From Melghirimyces algeriensis (GTDB taxonomy: Bacteria > Bacillota > Bacilli > Thermoactinomycetales > DSM-45169): a stretch of DNA of 64,000 nt. Made by a program: the position numbers and the translations under genes. The DNA lies in contig NZ_FXTI01000012.1 in the NCBI RefSeq assembly GCF_900182565.1, positions 1 to 64,000 of the forward strand, written 5' to 3'. Positions 8,598 to 17,325 of this stretch are shown one piece after another (position 1 is the stretch's first letter; each line of letters opens with the position of its first letter). The notes beneath the pieces were generated by a model. It did no database searches, had not been told where the DNA came from, and worked only from the letters and a program-made list of their open reading frames with translations.

Positions 8598-8880
8598 AAC
8601 GGTCTGGGCTGTCGGTCTTAAATATACCCAAGGGTTTACCCGTTTGGTTCCCAGTCTAATTACTGTGGCTGCGATGTGGATCAGCTTTTGGCTTTTGTCC
8701 ACTTCGCTGAAATCCCTCCCTGTAGGAACGGCTTATGCCATCTGGACTGGGATTGGTACACTGGGAGCGGTGCTGTTTGGCATATTCTTTCTCGGAGAAC
8801 CCAGAGATTGGACCCGTTTGCTCTTTATTGCCCTTTTGCTATTTAGCCTGATCGGGTTAAAGCTGACTTCCAGCCACTAG
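8560..8880 (+). CDS. Small multidrug resistance (SMR/EmrE-type) transporter
   Basis: A 106-residue protein of four membrane helices. The first helix reads VILVIAGIFETVWAVGLKYT with the membrane-embedded glutamate (E14 equivalent) that binds cation and proton. The motif PVGTAYAIWTGIGTLGAV is the family signature. It acts as a proton-coupled exporter of lipophilic or guanidinium-type cations, probably as a dual-topology dimer. AAGGAGGTG precedes the ATG, inside the end of tetR. Only one SMR gene is present, so no paired heteromer is expected. Confidence 0.93.
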   Translation: MAWVILVIAGIFETVWAVGLKYTQGFTRLVPSLITVAAMWISFWLLSTSLKSLPVGTAYAIWTGIGTLGAVLFGIFFLGEPRDWTRLLFIALLLFSLIGLKLTSSH

Positions 8881-8889
8881 AATATACGT

Positions 8890-8915
8890 AATCCCCCCAT
8901 CCTTTAACTGAAGAG
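8890..8915. terminator. Hairpin between the smr gene and the small ORF
   Basis: CCCCCC and GGGGGG pair around about 15 bases. It lies between convergent genes and may serve both, although the T-run is poor. Confidence 0.45.
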
Positions 8916-8934
8916 GGGGGACAGCTTCGAAGGA

Positions 8935-9108
8935 TTACTTCTGCCGGAGCAATGCTTCAATATTGTCCAGTTTTCGATTGATCTCCCGCATCAGTGCGAG
9001 ATGTTCATTCATCGCCTGTTTGGCAACATCCGGAATAAACTGCGTTTCACCATGAGGAGGCACGGAGGTTGTAAAACTTTGATGCCATGGGGGAAACATT
9101 CCATACAT
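8935..9108 (-). CDS. Small hypothetical protein, 57 residues
   Basis: The minus strand opens at an ATG at 9108 behind GAGAGGGG and reads MYGMFPPWHQSFTTSVPP, ending with EINRKLDNIEALLRQK. The C-terminal 25 residues are an amphipathic helix of coiled-coil character; the N-terminus is rich in Pro and aromatic residues. It has a good ribosome site and fills an otherwise empty gap convergent to the smr gene. I do not recognise the family. The composition resembles small spore-associated proteins of Bacillales, but that is only an impression. Confidence 0.5.
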   Translation of the reverse strand: MYGMFPPWHQSFTTSVPPHGETQFIPDVAKQAMNEHLALMREINRKLDNIEALLRQK

Positions 9109-9169
9109 TTTATCATCCCCTCTCTTTACAGTTTGCCGATAATATATGTTCGTGATGAAAATCTGTTCT

Positions 9170-9874
9170 TGACACTCCCCATGCCTAAAGGGCAGGGGAT
9201 TCTTGGGAACCCCCGTCTACTGACAGGATCATATCCAAGCTTAAACGGTCTGCCCAACCGCAAGTACGCGAAGCCCTTCCTGCAAGATGTTTTTGGATGC
9301 ATTGATGTCTCGGTCTTGGTGAGAACCGCACGCAGGGCATGTCCATGCTCGAAGGTTGAGGTTCTTTACCTCCCTGTTTCGGTAGCCACAGGAAGAGCAA
9401 AGCTGACTGGAAGGGAACTGTTTCCCCACTCTCACCACGTTTCTTCCATGCCAGGCTGCCTTGTAGGTAAGCATAGCCACAAACTCCGACCACGAGGCAT
9501 CCGTGATCGATTTGGCCAGCTTGTGGTTTTTCACCATATGCTTCACTTGGAGGTCTTCGATACAGATCGTTTGATTTTCACGAATCAGCTTCGAAGACAG
9601 CTGATGTAAGAAGTCATGGCGAGCATTCACCATCTTTTCGTGAAGGCGAGCCACTTTTATCCGTGCTCTGTGCCAATTGGACCCCCCTTTGGTTACTTTG
9701 GACGTTTCCTAAATTTATCATCTATTGCCAATTTTACAATGATTATTAGATAAAATCGAGAGCAAAAGAGGGGCATACTTGCGAGAGGGGTTAAAAACAC
9801 CCCTCCCTCGTCTGACGCTCGCTTTCATTCCCATATCTAAATCCAGGGGTTTTCTCGCTGCTCGCAAAAAATAT
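9170..9874 (-). mobile_element. IS605-type element copy 2, internally deleted
   Basis: The left end (about 9770-9874) carries the same hairpins as copy 1. It leads into the first codons of a tnpA-like frame near 9718. That sequence then jumps directly into the 3' third of tnpB. The right end (9177-9198) holds the hairpin CCCCATGCC/GGCAGGGG. The outer boundary abuts the T-tract of the menB terminator (minus strand TTTTTTAT then ATTTTTTGCGAG). It cannot move by itself but could be mobilised by TnpA from elsewhere. Confidence 0.75.
9241..9710 (-). pseudogene. tnpB: TnpB remnant, C-terminal third
   Basis: The open frame encodes the last ~155 residues of a TnpB nuclease. It includes the RuvC-II glutamate in TICIEDLQV, the zinc ribbon (CSSCGYR to CPACG) and the RuvC-III aspartate in HQDRDINASKN. 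The N-terminal domain and the RuvC-I aspartate are gone. The frame is closed upstream by a TAG at about 9710, where it joins sequence matching the start of tnpA. It is therefore a deletion relic and catalytically dead. Confidence 0.85.
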
Positions 9875-9917
9875 AAAAAACCCTCCATTCCCCTGAATAG
9901 GGAAAGCGGAGGGTTTT
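9875..9917 (-). terminator. Terminator after menB
   Basis: On the minus strand CCCTCCGCTTTCCC pairs with the complementary GGGGAATGGAGGG and is followed by TTTTTT. The IS605 left end is inserted right behind its T-tract. Confidence 0.8.
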
Positions 9918-9925
9918 GTTTCGGT

Positions 9926-10753
9926 TTATGGAAAGCGGGGAAACTTTCCAAAGTCCGGTTTACGTTTTTCTTTAAAAGCATCGCGCCCTTCTTTCGCCTC
10001 ATCCGTCGTGTAATAGAGAAGGGTCGCGTCACCGCCCATCTGTTGCAGTCCAGCCAAACCATCGGTATCCGCGTTAAAGGAGGCTTTCAGGAAACGAAGC
10101 GCTGTGGGGGATTTCTCCAGCATTTCCTCACACCATTGAATGGTCTCTTCCTCCAGCTTTTCCAATGGGACAACCGTATTGACCAGTCCCATGTCCAATG
10201 CTTCCTGGGCATTGTACTGACGACACAGATACCAGATTTCGCGGGCCTTTTTATGTCCAACGATCCGAGCCAGATAACCGGCTCCATATCCGGCATCAAA
10301 GCTGCCCACTTTGGGACCCGTTTGACCGAAAATGGCATTGTCCGCCGCAATCGTCAGATCACAAACCACATGCAAAACATGTCCACCACCGATCGCATAT
10401 CCGGAAACCATCGCCACTACAGGTTTGGGAATGGTGCGGATCAACCGTTGCAGATCCAGGACATTGAGCCGGGGGATCTGATCATCTCCCACATAGCCAC
10501 CATGCCCCCGTACGCGTTGATCCCCACCGGAACAGAAGGCTTTGTCCCCTTCCCCAGCCAATATGATGACACCCACATCGGAATCGTCCCTGGCACGGGC
10601 AAATGCATCAATCATCTCCGTCACGGTCTGGGGACGGAAGGCATTGCGTACTTCTGGACGGTTGATGGTTACCTTGGCAATCTGTTTGTACTTCTCATAG
10701 CGAATATCTTCGTACTCACGCACCGGTTTCCACTCAATACTCAACCGATTCAT
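9926..10753 (-). CDS. menB: 1,4-Dihydroxy-2-naphthoyl-CoA synthase
   Basis: A 275-residue crotonase-fold enzyme that closes the second ring of the naphthoquinone from o-succinylbenzoyl-CoA. The family signature is complete: CSGGDQRVRG with the oxyanion-hole region, SGYAIGGGHVLHVVCDLTIA, and GPKVGSFDAGYGAGYLAR. The C-terminal KRKPDFGKFPRFP is the conserved MenB tail. It is the last gene of the menFDHB operon; menH overlaps its 5' end by 20 bases. A terminator follows. Confidence 0.97.
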   Translation of the reverse strand: MNRLSIEWKPVREYEDIRYEKYKQIAKVTINRPEVRNAFRPQTVTEMIDAFARARDDSDVGVIILAGEGDKAFCSGGDQRVRGHGGYVGDDQIPRLNVLDLQRLIRTIPKPVVAMVSGYAIGGGHVLHVVCDLTIAADNAIFGQTGPKVGSFDAGYGAGYLARIVGHKKAREIWYLCRQYNAQEALDMGLVNTVVPLEKLEEETIQWCEEMLEKSPTALRFLKASFNADTDGLAGLQQMGGDATLLYYTTDEAKEGRDAFKEKRKPDFGKFPRFP

Positions 10754-11591
10754 CCTCCTTTGATGATGAAAAAAAGATTTCGTTTGGAGCTAAAAGGAAC
10801 CCCTTCACTATTTTATCAAAGATATGGGGTTGTTCCACATGTACCGCATGACCGGCCCTTGAGACCCTCCATTGCCGGGCAAAGGGAAAGCCCTGTTCCA
10901 TCGCATCCGCAATCCGGCAAAACTTCTGGTCTTCTTCACCTGTGATCAAGGCAACAGGCTGTTTCACACACTGAAGATGATCCCACCAAGACGGTTGCCT
11001 GCCAGTTCCCATCCCACGAAGACTCCCTGCAAGCCCTTCTGCTCGGTTGGCGAGCCGTTCTTCACGAATGTGACGGCGCACCCTTTCCGAGAGGCGCTTC
11101 TGGGTCGAAAAAAGAGGGATTCCCTCCCAATAGCGGACAAAGGCTTCCATCCCTTCTCTCTCAATCCAGTCTGCCAGAGAGGCATCCTGTTTCCGTCGTG
11201 CCCGCCGTTCCGCTTCCGTCCGCAAACCGGGCGAACTGCTTTCCAAAAGAAGGGATTCCACCCGCTCCGGATACATCAGGGCAAAGGAAAGAGCGAGACG
11301 GCCTCCCATGGAATAGCCCAATATATGTGTCCGTTTGATCTCCAACTGATCCAGGATCACCCGTAAATCCTTCCCCACTTCTTCCATCGTATAGCGATCT
11401 GGAATTTGTGGAGCATCCGTTTGACCATGACCGATCAGATCCAATCGGATCACTCGATGCGATCGGCTCCAGGATGGAACAAAAGGAGCAAATGTATTCA
11501 GTGAACCCGTAAATCCATGTAACAGCAACAGAGGAGGACCCTCCCCCTTCACTGCCAAATGGTATTGGATGCCATTCACATCCATCCGCAT
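10734..11591 (-). CDS. menH: SHCHC synthase (alpha/beta hydrolase)
   Basis: A 285-residue alpha/beta hydrolase that eliminates pyruvate from SEPHCHC. The nucleophile elbow is LGYSMGGRLALSFAL and the catalytic His lies in SRAGHAVHVEQP. Family ring-binding arginines are plausible in the lid region. The ATG at 11591 overlaps the menD stop as TGATG, a typical coupling. Assignment relies on both the hydrolase signature and its fixed place between menD and menB. Confidence 0.92.
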   Translation of the reverse strand: MRMDVNGIQYHLAVKGEGPPLLLLHGFTGSLNTFAPFVPSWSRSHRVIRLDLIGHGQTDAPQIPDRYTMEEVGKDLRVILDQLEIKRTHILGYSMGGRLALSFALMYPERVESLLLESSSPGLRTEAERRARRKQDASLADWIEREGMEAFVRYWEGIPLFSTQKRLSERVRRHIREERLANRAEGLAGSLRGMGTGRQPSWWDHLQCVKQPVALITGEEDQKFCRIADAMEQGFPFARQWRVSRAGHAVHVEQPHIFDKIVKGFLLAPNEIFFSSSKEDESVEY

Positions 11592-13366
11592 CAATCATCC
11601 CTCTCTCTCAGTTGGGATCGAACGGATTGAGCCACTTGCTCCCAAATGTTCCGGTGAAAAAATGCATTTTCCTGACGGTTGGAACGAACTTCAATCACCG
11701 TCAGCCCTTTTCGTCGTAAACTGTCTGCATAAGCCTGTCGAAAGGCGTTCCATGATTCGGGACGCTCAAAATGACCACCGTACATTTGGACAGCATGTGC
11801 ATAATCTAACCCCATCGGTGTTCCAAAGAGAGCTTCATACGTTGATTCATTGGTCTGGGTGGCCTGGGGAAGTAAGGAAAAGATCCCACCCCCGTCATTG
11901 TTCGCAACAACAATTGTGGCATTGAGCTCGTATCGTTTGGAAATGAGCAAGCCGTTTAAATCATGATAAAAGGAAAGGTCTCCGATAACCAACGTTACCC
12001 GATTCCTTGCTGCCGCCGTTCCAAGAGCAGTGGAAACGACCCCGTCAATACCATTGGCTCCTCGATTGCCCATGGTTTGAATTCGACGGTCTGTATTCAG
12101 GAAAAAAGAGTCCAAATCCCGAACCGGCATACTGTTTCCGGCAAACAGCAGACCTTCATCCGGAATAAGCTCCTTTAATTCCATAAAAATCCGTCCCTCA
12201 AAAAAAGACTCTAGCCGACATTCCGTCTGCAAAATGGAGCGGGAACATCGATTGAGCTCTTTCCACAATTGCGCCCACGATGAGGGCTCTTTCTTTTTTT
12301 CCGAAATCCGTTCCACAATCCCTTCACTAAACCGCAACGGGTCCGCATAGATCATATCTGAAGCCAATAACGAAGGGTCCCGCCACCCAATATCGGGATC
12401 AATCACGATGTGTCTGGATTCAGGGTGTGCTTTCAGATACAAAAAACAAGCCTTGGACACAGGCATCGCTCCAAAACGGATGACTACTTCCGGGGATAAT
12501 GCTTTGACCACTTCCTGTTCCCGCAAAAAAGCATCATAGGATTCCAACATCCATTCCTTGGGATGCGGTCCGCTCCGCAGTTGGGACAACGGATCAGCCA
12601 AAACCGGAAAGCCCAAACCATCTGCTAGGCGATGTATTGCCTCACCCAACCGGGAATCATTCTGAGGACCACAAACAATCAGCCCCCGTTCTACATCGGA
12701 AAATGTTTGGGCCCAAACATCCAATTCCGAAGCGGACAGCTCTTTGGCTCCTTCGGAAACCTGGACATAAGGAGTCGCCTGATCTTTCCTTCTTGCCCCA
12801 TTCCAAAGGGAAGGAGTGGACAGTTGGGGAATCAAGGGCTCACGAAAGGGAAAATTCAGATGAACCGGACCCATCGGACCGGCTGTTGCAGTTTCAACGG
12901 AGCGACAAGCTTGGGTTCGGACATATCGGAGCATGGACTCAGATGATTCCGGTAGCGCCATTTCAACAAACCATTTCACATGGCTTCCATACATCCCCAA
13001 CTGATCGACAGTCTGTGGAGCACCTACGTCACGCAATTCGTGAGGCCTGTCCGCCGTCAACACCACCAAGGGAACACGGGAAAGCTTCGCTTCCATGATG
13101 GCTGGGTAATAATTGGCAGCCGCAGTCCCTGATGTACACAATAAGCCAACCGCCTCTTCCCGTGCTTTGGCCAGCCCCAAAGCGAAAAAACCGGCAGATC
13201 GCTCATCCACATGCACCCATGTCGTGATCTCCGGATGAGACTGAAGCACCAAGGCCAACGGAGTGGATCGGGAACCGGGACTGATCACTGCATGTTTCAT
13301 CCCGGTTCGGGACAGTTCATCCACAAATGCTCCCACATACGCTGTCAACGCATCCACTGCACTCAC
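11591..13366 (-). CDS. menD: SEPHCHC synthase (thiamin diphosphate enzyme)
   Basis: A 591-residue ThDP-dependent carboligase that adds decarboxylated 2-oxoglutarate to isochorismate. The N-terminal part has the family start YVGAFVDELSRTGMKHAVIS and PGSRSTPLAL. The ThDP motif is in VTLVIGDLSFYHDLNGLL with downstream NNDGGGIFSLLP. It overlaps menF by 4 bases. Length agrees with Bacillus MenD. Confidence 0.96.
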   Translation of the reverse strand: MSAVDALTAYVGAFVDELSRTGMKHAVISPGSRSTPLALVLQSHPEITTWVHVDERSAGFFALGLAKAREEAVGLLCTSGTAAANYYPAIMEAKLSRVPLVVLTADRPHELRDVGAPQTVDQLGMYGSHVKWFVEMALPESSESMLRYVRTQACRSVETATAGPMGPVHLNFPFREPLIPQLSTPSLWNGARRKDQATPYVQVSEGAKELSASELDVWAQTFSDVERGLIVCGPQNDSRLGEAIHRLADGLGFPVLADPLSQLRSGPHPKEWMLESYDAFLREQEVVKALSPEVVIRFGAMPVSKACFLYLKAHPESRHIVIDPDIGWRDPSLLASDMIYADPLRFSEGIVERISEKKKEPSSWAQLWKELNRCSRSILQTECRLESFFEGRIFMELKELIPDEGLLFAGNSMPVRDLDSFFLNTDRRIQTMGNRGANGIDGVVSTALGTAAARNRVTLVIGDLSFYHDLNGLLISKRYELNATIVVANNDGGGIFSLLPQATQTNESTYEALFGTPMGLDYAHAVQMYGGHFERPESWNAFRQAYADSLRRKGLTVIEVRSNRQENAFFHRNIWEQVAQSVRSQLRERDD

Positions 13367-14772
13367 CGAGATTCCCCTCCGATCGCGGACAGCATCGGAC
13401 GAAACTTCATCCTTGTCTCTTCATATTCGCTGTTCGGGTCGGAATCACCGACAATCCCGCAACCGGCGAAAAGGGAAGCCGTCTGTCCGCGGATCAGACC
13501 AGAACGTATCCCACAAGCAAACTCTCCATCCCCTCTGAAATCGACCCATCCCAGCGGTGCCGCATACCATCCACGATCCATCACTTCCAACTCACGAATC
13601 CGGGTCATGGCTACTTCCCGTGGATAGCCGCCCAGTGCAGGGGTTGGATGAAGCTGTTCCACCATCGACAAAAGCGTCGTCCCCAACTTGGCTCTTCCTT
13701 CTACAGGCGTAAACAGATGCTGAACATCCCTCACCTGATAAAGCGTTGGCTCTTCAGGTACACGGACATGAGAGCACCCCTGTTGAAACGCCTCACGAAT
13801 CATCTCTACCACGACTTGATGTTCCACTCGGTTTTTGGGATCGGACAGAAGTTCCTGGCCGAATGTCCAGTCCTCTTCCCAATCTCTTCCCCTTCGGGTT
13901 GTACCGGCAATACAGGTGGAAACCAAACGATCCCCATCCCGTTTTACCAAGCGCTCAGGAGATGCTCCCAGGAAACAGGCTCCTTCTCTCTCCACGGCAA
14001 ACAAAAAACTGGACGGTTGTCGCTTCCACAATTGATTCAATATCTTGGAAGACGCAAAAGCATCTTCTGATTCAAGCCGAATCTCCCTGGCCAGAACCAG
14101 TTTATCCATTTTACCTGCCTGGATTTCCTGAGCGACTTGGCTGACGGACTGTTTCCAACGATCCGGTTCCACCTCATAAGCATGATAAGAAAGCGAAACC
14201 ATGGATGAAGAAACGCCTTGCATCCATCCAAGCCGTTTCTCCTCTTCCTCCGCAAGCATCTCAGCCAAGGTTTCTGCCTGATCTCCCGGTTTAACGACCA
14301 CATTTACCGTCAACAGACATGTTCCTCGGTATACCGTCAATAAAAACCGGGGAAGTGTAAAGGCTGCTTCGGGAAAACCCTTCCACAAAGGGGTTCGTTT
14401 CTGAAGCGGATCAAAGGAAAAGCCACCCATTAACAAAGGGCCTGTCCCTCTTGGTCCATCTTCAGGAATCTGTACGGCATCACGGAGCAGCAACCTCCAT
14501 CTCTTTTCCACTTCCCGATAACGATTGTTTGCTTCCGGTCCTAACTCGATTTTCCAGGCTGTACCCAATCCAACCAGGATCAGCTCCCGGTCAGGATCGG
14601 CCCAGAAGTTTCTCGTTTCTCCTTCCCTGACTCCTGCTTCAAAAAACAAGAGGGGATCCAGATGGGGAATTCGTTGGGTTTGACTCACCAGAACTGAATG
14701 TCCTTTCCGGCGGGACCGTACCACTCCTTCTTGAATTCCCGCTAAATGATTCAACTGCTTGATTATTGACAC
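13363..14772 (-). CDS. menF: Isochorismate synthase
   Basis: A 469-residue chorismate-utilising enzyme opening the menaquinone branch. The catalytic domain shows KLVLAREIRL, FLGASPERLV, CIAGTTRRG, SDPKNRVEHQVVVEMI and the C-terminal HPTPALGGYPR and GCGIVGDSDP. The start is GTG at 14772 with GGGGGG upstream. It heads the menF-D-H-B operon and is divergent from menA, so the about 200 bp between them should hold both promoters. Confidence 0.95.
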   Translation of the reverse strand: MSIIKQLNHLAGIQEGVVRSRRKGHSVLVSQTQRIPHLDPLLFFEAGVREGETRNFWADPDRELILVGLGTAWKIELGPEANNRYREVEKRWRLLLRDAVQIPEDGPRGTGPLLMGGFSFDPLQKRTPLWKGFPEAAFTLPRFLLTVYRGTCLLTVNVVVKPGDQAETLAEMLAEEEEKRLGWMQGVSSSMVSLSYHAYEVEPDRWKQSVSQVAQEIQAGKMDKLVLAREIRLESEDAFASSKILNQLWKRQPSSFLFAVEREGACFLGASPERLVKRDGDRLVSTCIAGTTRRGRDWEEDWTFGQELLSDPKNRVEHQVVVEMIREAFQQGCSHVRVPEEPTLYQVRDVQHLFTPVEGRAKLGTTLLSMVEQLHPTPALGGYPREVAMTRIRELEVMDRGWYAAPLGWVDFRGDGEFACGIRSGLIRGQTASLFAGCGIVGDSDPNSEYEETRMKFRPMLSAIGGESR

Positions 14773-14973
14773 GGTTTGTTCCCCCCAAGCCGGACCAATC
14801 TATGATGTATACCGTTCATTCTTCTTGAAACGAAACGCAAATCAAGTATACCGAAATTCGATGCCCTTTTCTACAGAACAAACCGTTTACCCCTTGAGAT
14901 TCCCATGGATTTTGCTGGTATAGAACGCTGTTTGAATGTATAATGTTCTCGGATTCCGTATGAAGGAGAGAAC

Positions 14974-15870
14974 GTGATGCAACAAACCAAGATCTGGTGG
15001 AAACTTCTTCGCCCACACACCTTAACGGCTTCTTTTGTACCGGTTTTAGTGGGAACCGTATCGGCTCTGTCGATCACTGATATCAAGATTCCCCTGTTTC
15101 TGGCGATGTTGATTGCCTCCATACTGATTCAGGCGGCTACCAACATGTTCAACGAATATTACGATTACAAGCGTGGACTGGATAACGAGCATTCCGTCGG
15201 CATCGGCGGTGCCATTGTTCGTTATGGAATTTCCCCGCGAACCGTGATGGGAATCGCCGTCGCTTTCTGTGGAATCGCCGTTTTATTGGGTGTCTATATT
15301 TGTATGGAAAGCAGTTGGTGGTTGGCAGTCATTGGTTCCATCTGCATCGCAGCAGGTTATTTTTACACTGGAGGACCGGTTCCCATTGCCTATACCCCCT
15401 TGGGGGAAATAACAGCTGGCCTTTTTATGGGATTGGGAATTATTTCGATTTCTTTTTTCATCCAAACCGGCACAATTACCGCAGATATCATCCTCATCTC
15501 CATCCCACTCTCCATCTTAATCGGCGCCATCCTGATGGCCAACAATATTCGGGACCGGAAGGGAGACAAAGAAAACGGTCGGAAAACGCTCGCCATCCTT
15601 TTGGGACATCAAGGTGCTGTCCGGTTTCTGGCCGGTATGTTTACCGTTTCCTATCTCCTGGTTGTTGCCCTGGTCCTCACCGGAAAAGAGTCATGGTGGC
15701 TGTTGTTGGTAGGGATCAGCCTTCCAAAAGCAATCCGCGCCATTCAGGAATTTCATGGGAAAACGAAGAATGCAGAAATGATTGACGCGATGAAATTTAC
15801 AGCCCAAGTCAATACCCAGTTTGGTTTTCTGCTGGCTCTGGGGTTGTTCCTGGGTCATCTGTACGGTTAA
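14974..15870 (+). CDS. menA: 1,4-Dihydroxy-2-naphthoate polyprenyltransferase
   Basis: A 298-residue membrane protein of the UbiA superfamily with eight or nine helices. It attaches the prenyl chain to DHNA and makes demethylmenaquinone. The first Asp-rich motif is NMFNEYYDYKRGLDNEHS and the second is NNIRDRKGDKENGRKTLA. GGAGAG precedes the ATG at 14974, and a TATAAT box lies near 14941. It is divergent from the menFDHB operon. Confidence 0.95.
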   Translation: MMQQTKIWWKLLRPHTLTASFVPVLVGTVSALSITDIKIPLFLAMLIASILIQAATNMFNEYYDYKRGLDNEHSVGIGGAIVRYGISPRTVMGIAVAFCGIAVLLGVYICMESSWWLAVIGSICIAAGYFYTGGPVPIAYTPLGEITAGLFMGLGIISISFFIQTGTITADIILISIPLSILIGAILMANNIRDRKGDKENGRKTLAILLGHQGAVRFLAGMFTVSYLLVVALVLTGKESWWLLLVGISLPKAIRAIQEFHGKTKNAEMIDAMKFTAQVNTQFGFLLALGLFLGHLYG

Positions 15871-16154
15871 TCGCATTTAATCCTCAGGAAGTATGGCTAT
15901 CAAAAAAGGGAAGTGGTTTCCGGTGAAAGAACCGATTCAACCTCTCTGCTTAAAAAAGCAGTCCAGAAACGGAAATCAAACACCCTCTCCCACTTTGTCC
16001 ACCATCTCGTCTGCCTTCTTTGGTTGCTTGATTTGAATGCAGAGTGTACAGAGCTGTAAAAACGTAACCCTAAAATCTTATACACTTTGTCAGACGAACC
16101 TTCCTGTTTATTTTGCTAACTTAAAAGAAAGACAGATGACAGGGGGACTTTTTT
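15871..16154. other. Gap between menA and ald
   Basis: No convincing gene. A 47-codon frame from 15894 with a weak ribosome site was judged spurious. Bases 15961-16008 resemble, in inverted orientation, one end of the interspersed repeat found at 7620 and 25168 (shared CACTTTGTC, CTCTCCC and GGAAAT blocks), possibly a decayed copy. The ald promoter must lie in the last 100 bases. Confidence 0.4.
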
Positions 16155-17261
16155 ATGCGAATCGGAGTACCCAAAGAAGTAAAGAACCGGGAATTTCGGG
16201 TGGCGATCACCCCGGCCGGCGTACAAGCCTTGGTGGATGCCGGCCATGAAGTGGTGATTCAGGAAAGCGCCGGTGTTGGCAGTGGATTTACCGATGAGGA
16301 ATATATCCAAGCTGGAGCTTCTATCGGAAGCGTAGATGACGCTTGGGGTGCGAATCTCGTGCTCAAAGTCAAAGAACCGATATCTGAAGAATACCATCAT
16401 TTCCGGGAAGATCTTCTTTTGTTTACCTATTTGCACCTTGCAGCCGACCGTCCTCTGACGGAAGCGATGGTTGATTCAAATATGACAGGTGTCGCTTATG
16501 AAACGGTACAATTGGAAAACGGTGCTTTGCCGTTACTTGCTCCAATGAGTGAAGTGGCAGGGCGTATGTCTGTCCAAGTGGGGGTTCATTGTCTGGAAAA
16601 ACCCCAAGGCGGCAGTGGTGTTCTTCTCGGTGGTGTACCAGGCGTTCCTCCGGCCAGTGTGGTCATTATCGGCGGAGGCATGGTCGGTACCCAAGCGGCC
16701 AAAATGGCGGTAGGATTGGGCGCCGATGTAACCATTATCGACTTGAATGGCCAGCGTTTACGTCAATTGGATGACTTGTTCAACGGACGTGTCCGCACGG
16801 TGATGTCCAATCGATTGAACATTGAACAGGCCGTACGAAATGCCGATCTGGTCATTGGAGCCGTACTCATCCCTGGCACCAGAGCTCCCAAACTGGTAAC
16901 CAAAGACATGATTGCCGGAATGAAACCGGGCTCCGTCGTAGTGGACGTAGCTGTGGACCAGGGAGGATGTGTGGAAACTGCCGACCGGGTCACCACTCAC
17001 GATAATCCCACTTACACGGTGGATGGAGTGGTACACTATTCCGTGGCCAACATGCCTGGAGCTGTCCCCCGCACGTCCACATTGGCCCTGACCAATGCCA
17101 CACTTCCATATGTGTTAAAGCTTGCAAACAATGGTTTAAACGAAAAAACGGACCCCGCTTTACTGAAAGGTGTCAATATCGCTCAAGGAAAAGTCACCTA
17201 TCAAGGGGTAGCCGATGCATTTGGGATGGAATATGCCTCTCCAGAACAACTTTACAAGTAA
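16155..17261 (+). CDS. ald: Alanine dehydrogenase
   Basis: A 368-residue enzyme that reversibly converts L-alanine to pyruvate and ammonia with NAD. The N-terminus MRIGVPKEVKNREFRVAITP carries the substrate-binding Arg. The NAD fold shows VIIGGGMVGTQAAKMAVGLG and the C-terminal HYSVANMPGAVPRTST is a family signature. AGGGGG precedes the ATG. It converges with an AdeR-like activator gene, the same partnership as in B. subtilis. It feeds alanine carbon into pyruvate, used during sporulation in Bacillus. Confidence 0.97.
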   Translation: MRIGVPKEVKNREFRVAITPAGVQALVDAGHEVVIQESAGVGSGFTDEEYIQAGASIGSVDDAWGANLVLKVKEPISEEYHHFREDLLLFTYLHLAADRPLTEAMVDSNMTGVAYETVQLENGALPLLAPMSEVAGRMSVQVGVHCLEKPQGGSGVLLGGVPGVPPASVVIIGGGMVGTQAAKMAVGLGADVTIIDLNGQRLRQLDDLFNGRVRTVMSNRLNIEQAVRNADLVIGAVLIPGTRAPKLVTKDMIAGMKPGSVVVDVAVDQGGCVETADRVTTHDNPTYTVDGVVHYSVANMPGAVPRTSTLALTNATLPYVLKLANNGLNEKTDPALLKGVNIAQGKVTYQGVADAFGMEYASPEQLYK

Positions 17262-17280
17262 CAGAATCCCTTAAAGTGCC

Positions 17281-17325
17281 AAAAACCCGACCGGACCTGA
17301 GAATCCGATTCGGGTTTTCTTTTTT
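17281..17325. terminator. Bidirectional terminator between ald and the PucR gene
   Basis: AAAACCCGA and TCGGGTTTT pair around a GC-rich loop and are followed by T-runs in the plus direction and A-rich sequence in the other, so both convergent genes can end here. Confidence 0.8.

Noticed and set aside
9001..9609. Long plus-strand ORF across the small ORF and tnpB remnant
   Set aside because: It is the shadow of tnpB and of the 57-residue frame; its translation shows no domain.
15892..16036. 47-codon frame between menA and ald
   Set aside because: Weak ribosome site, no codon character, and part overlaps a possible repeat fragment.
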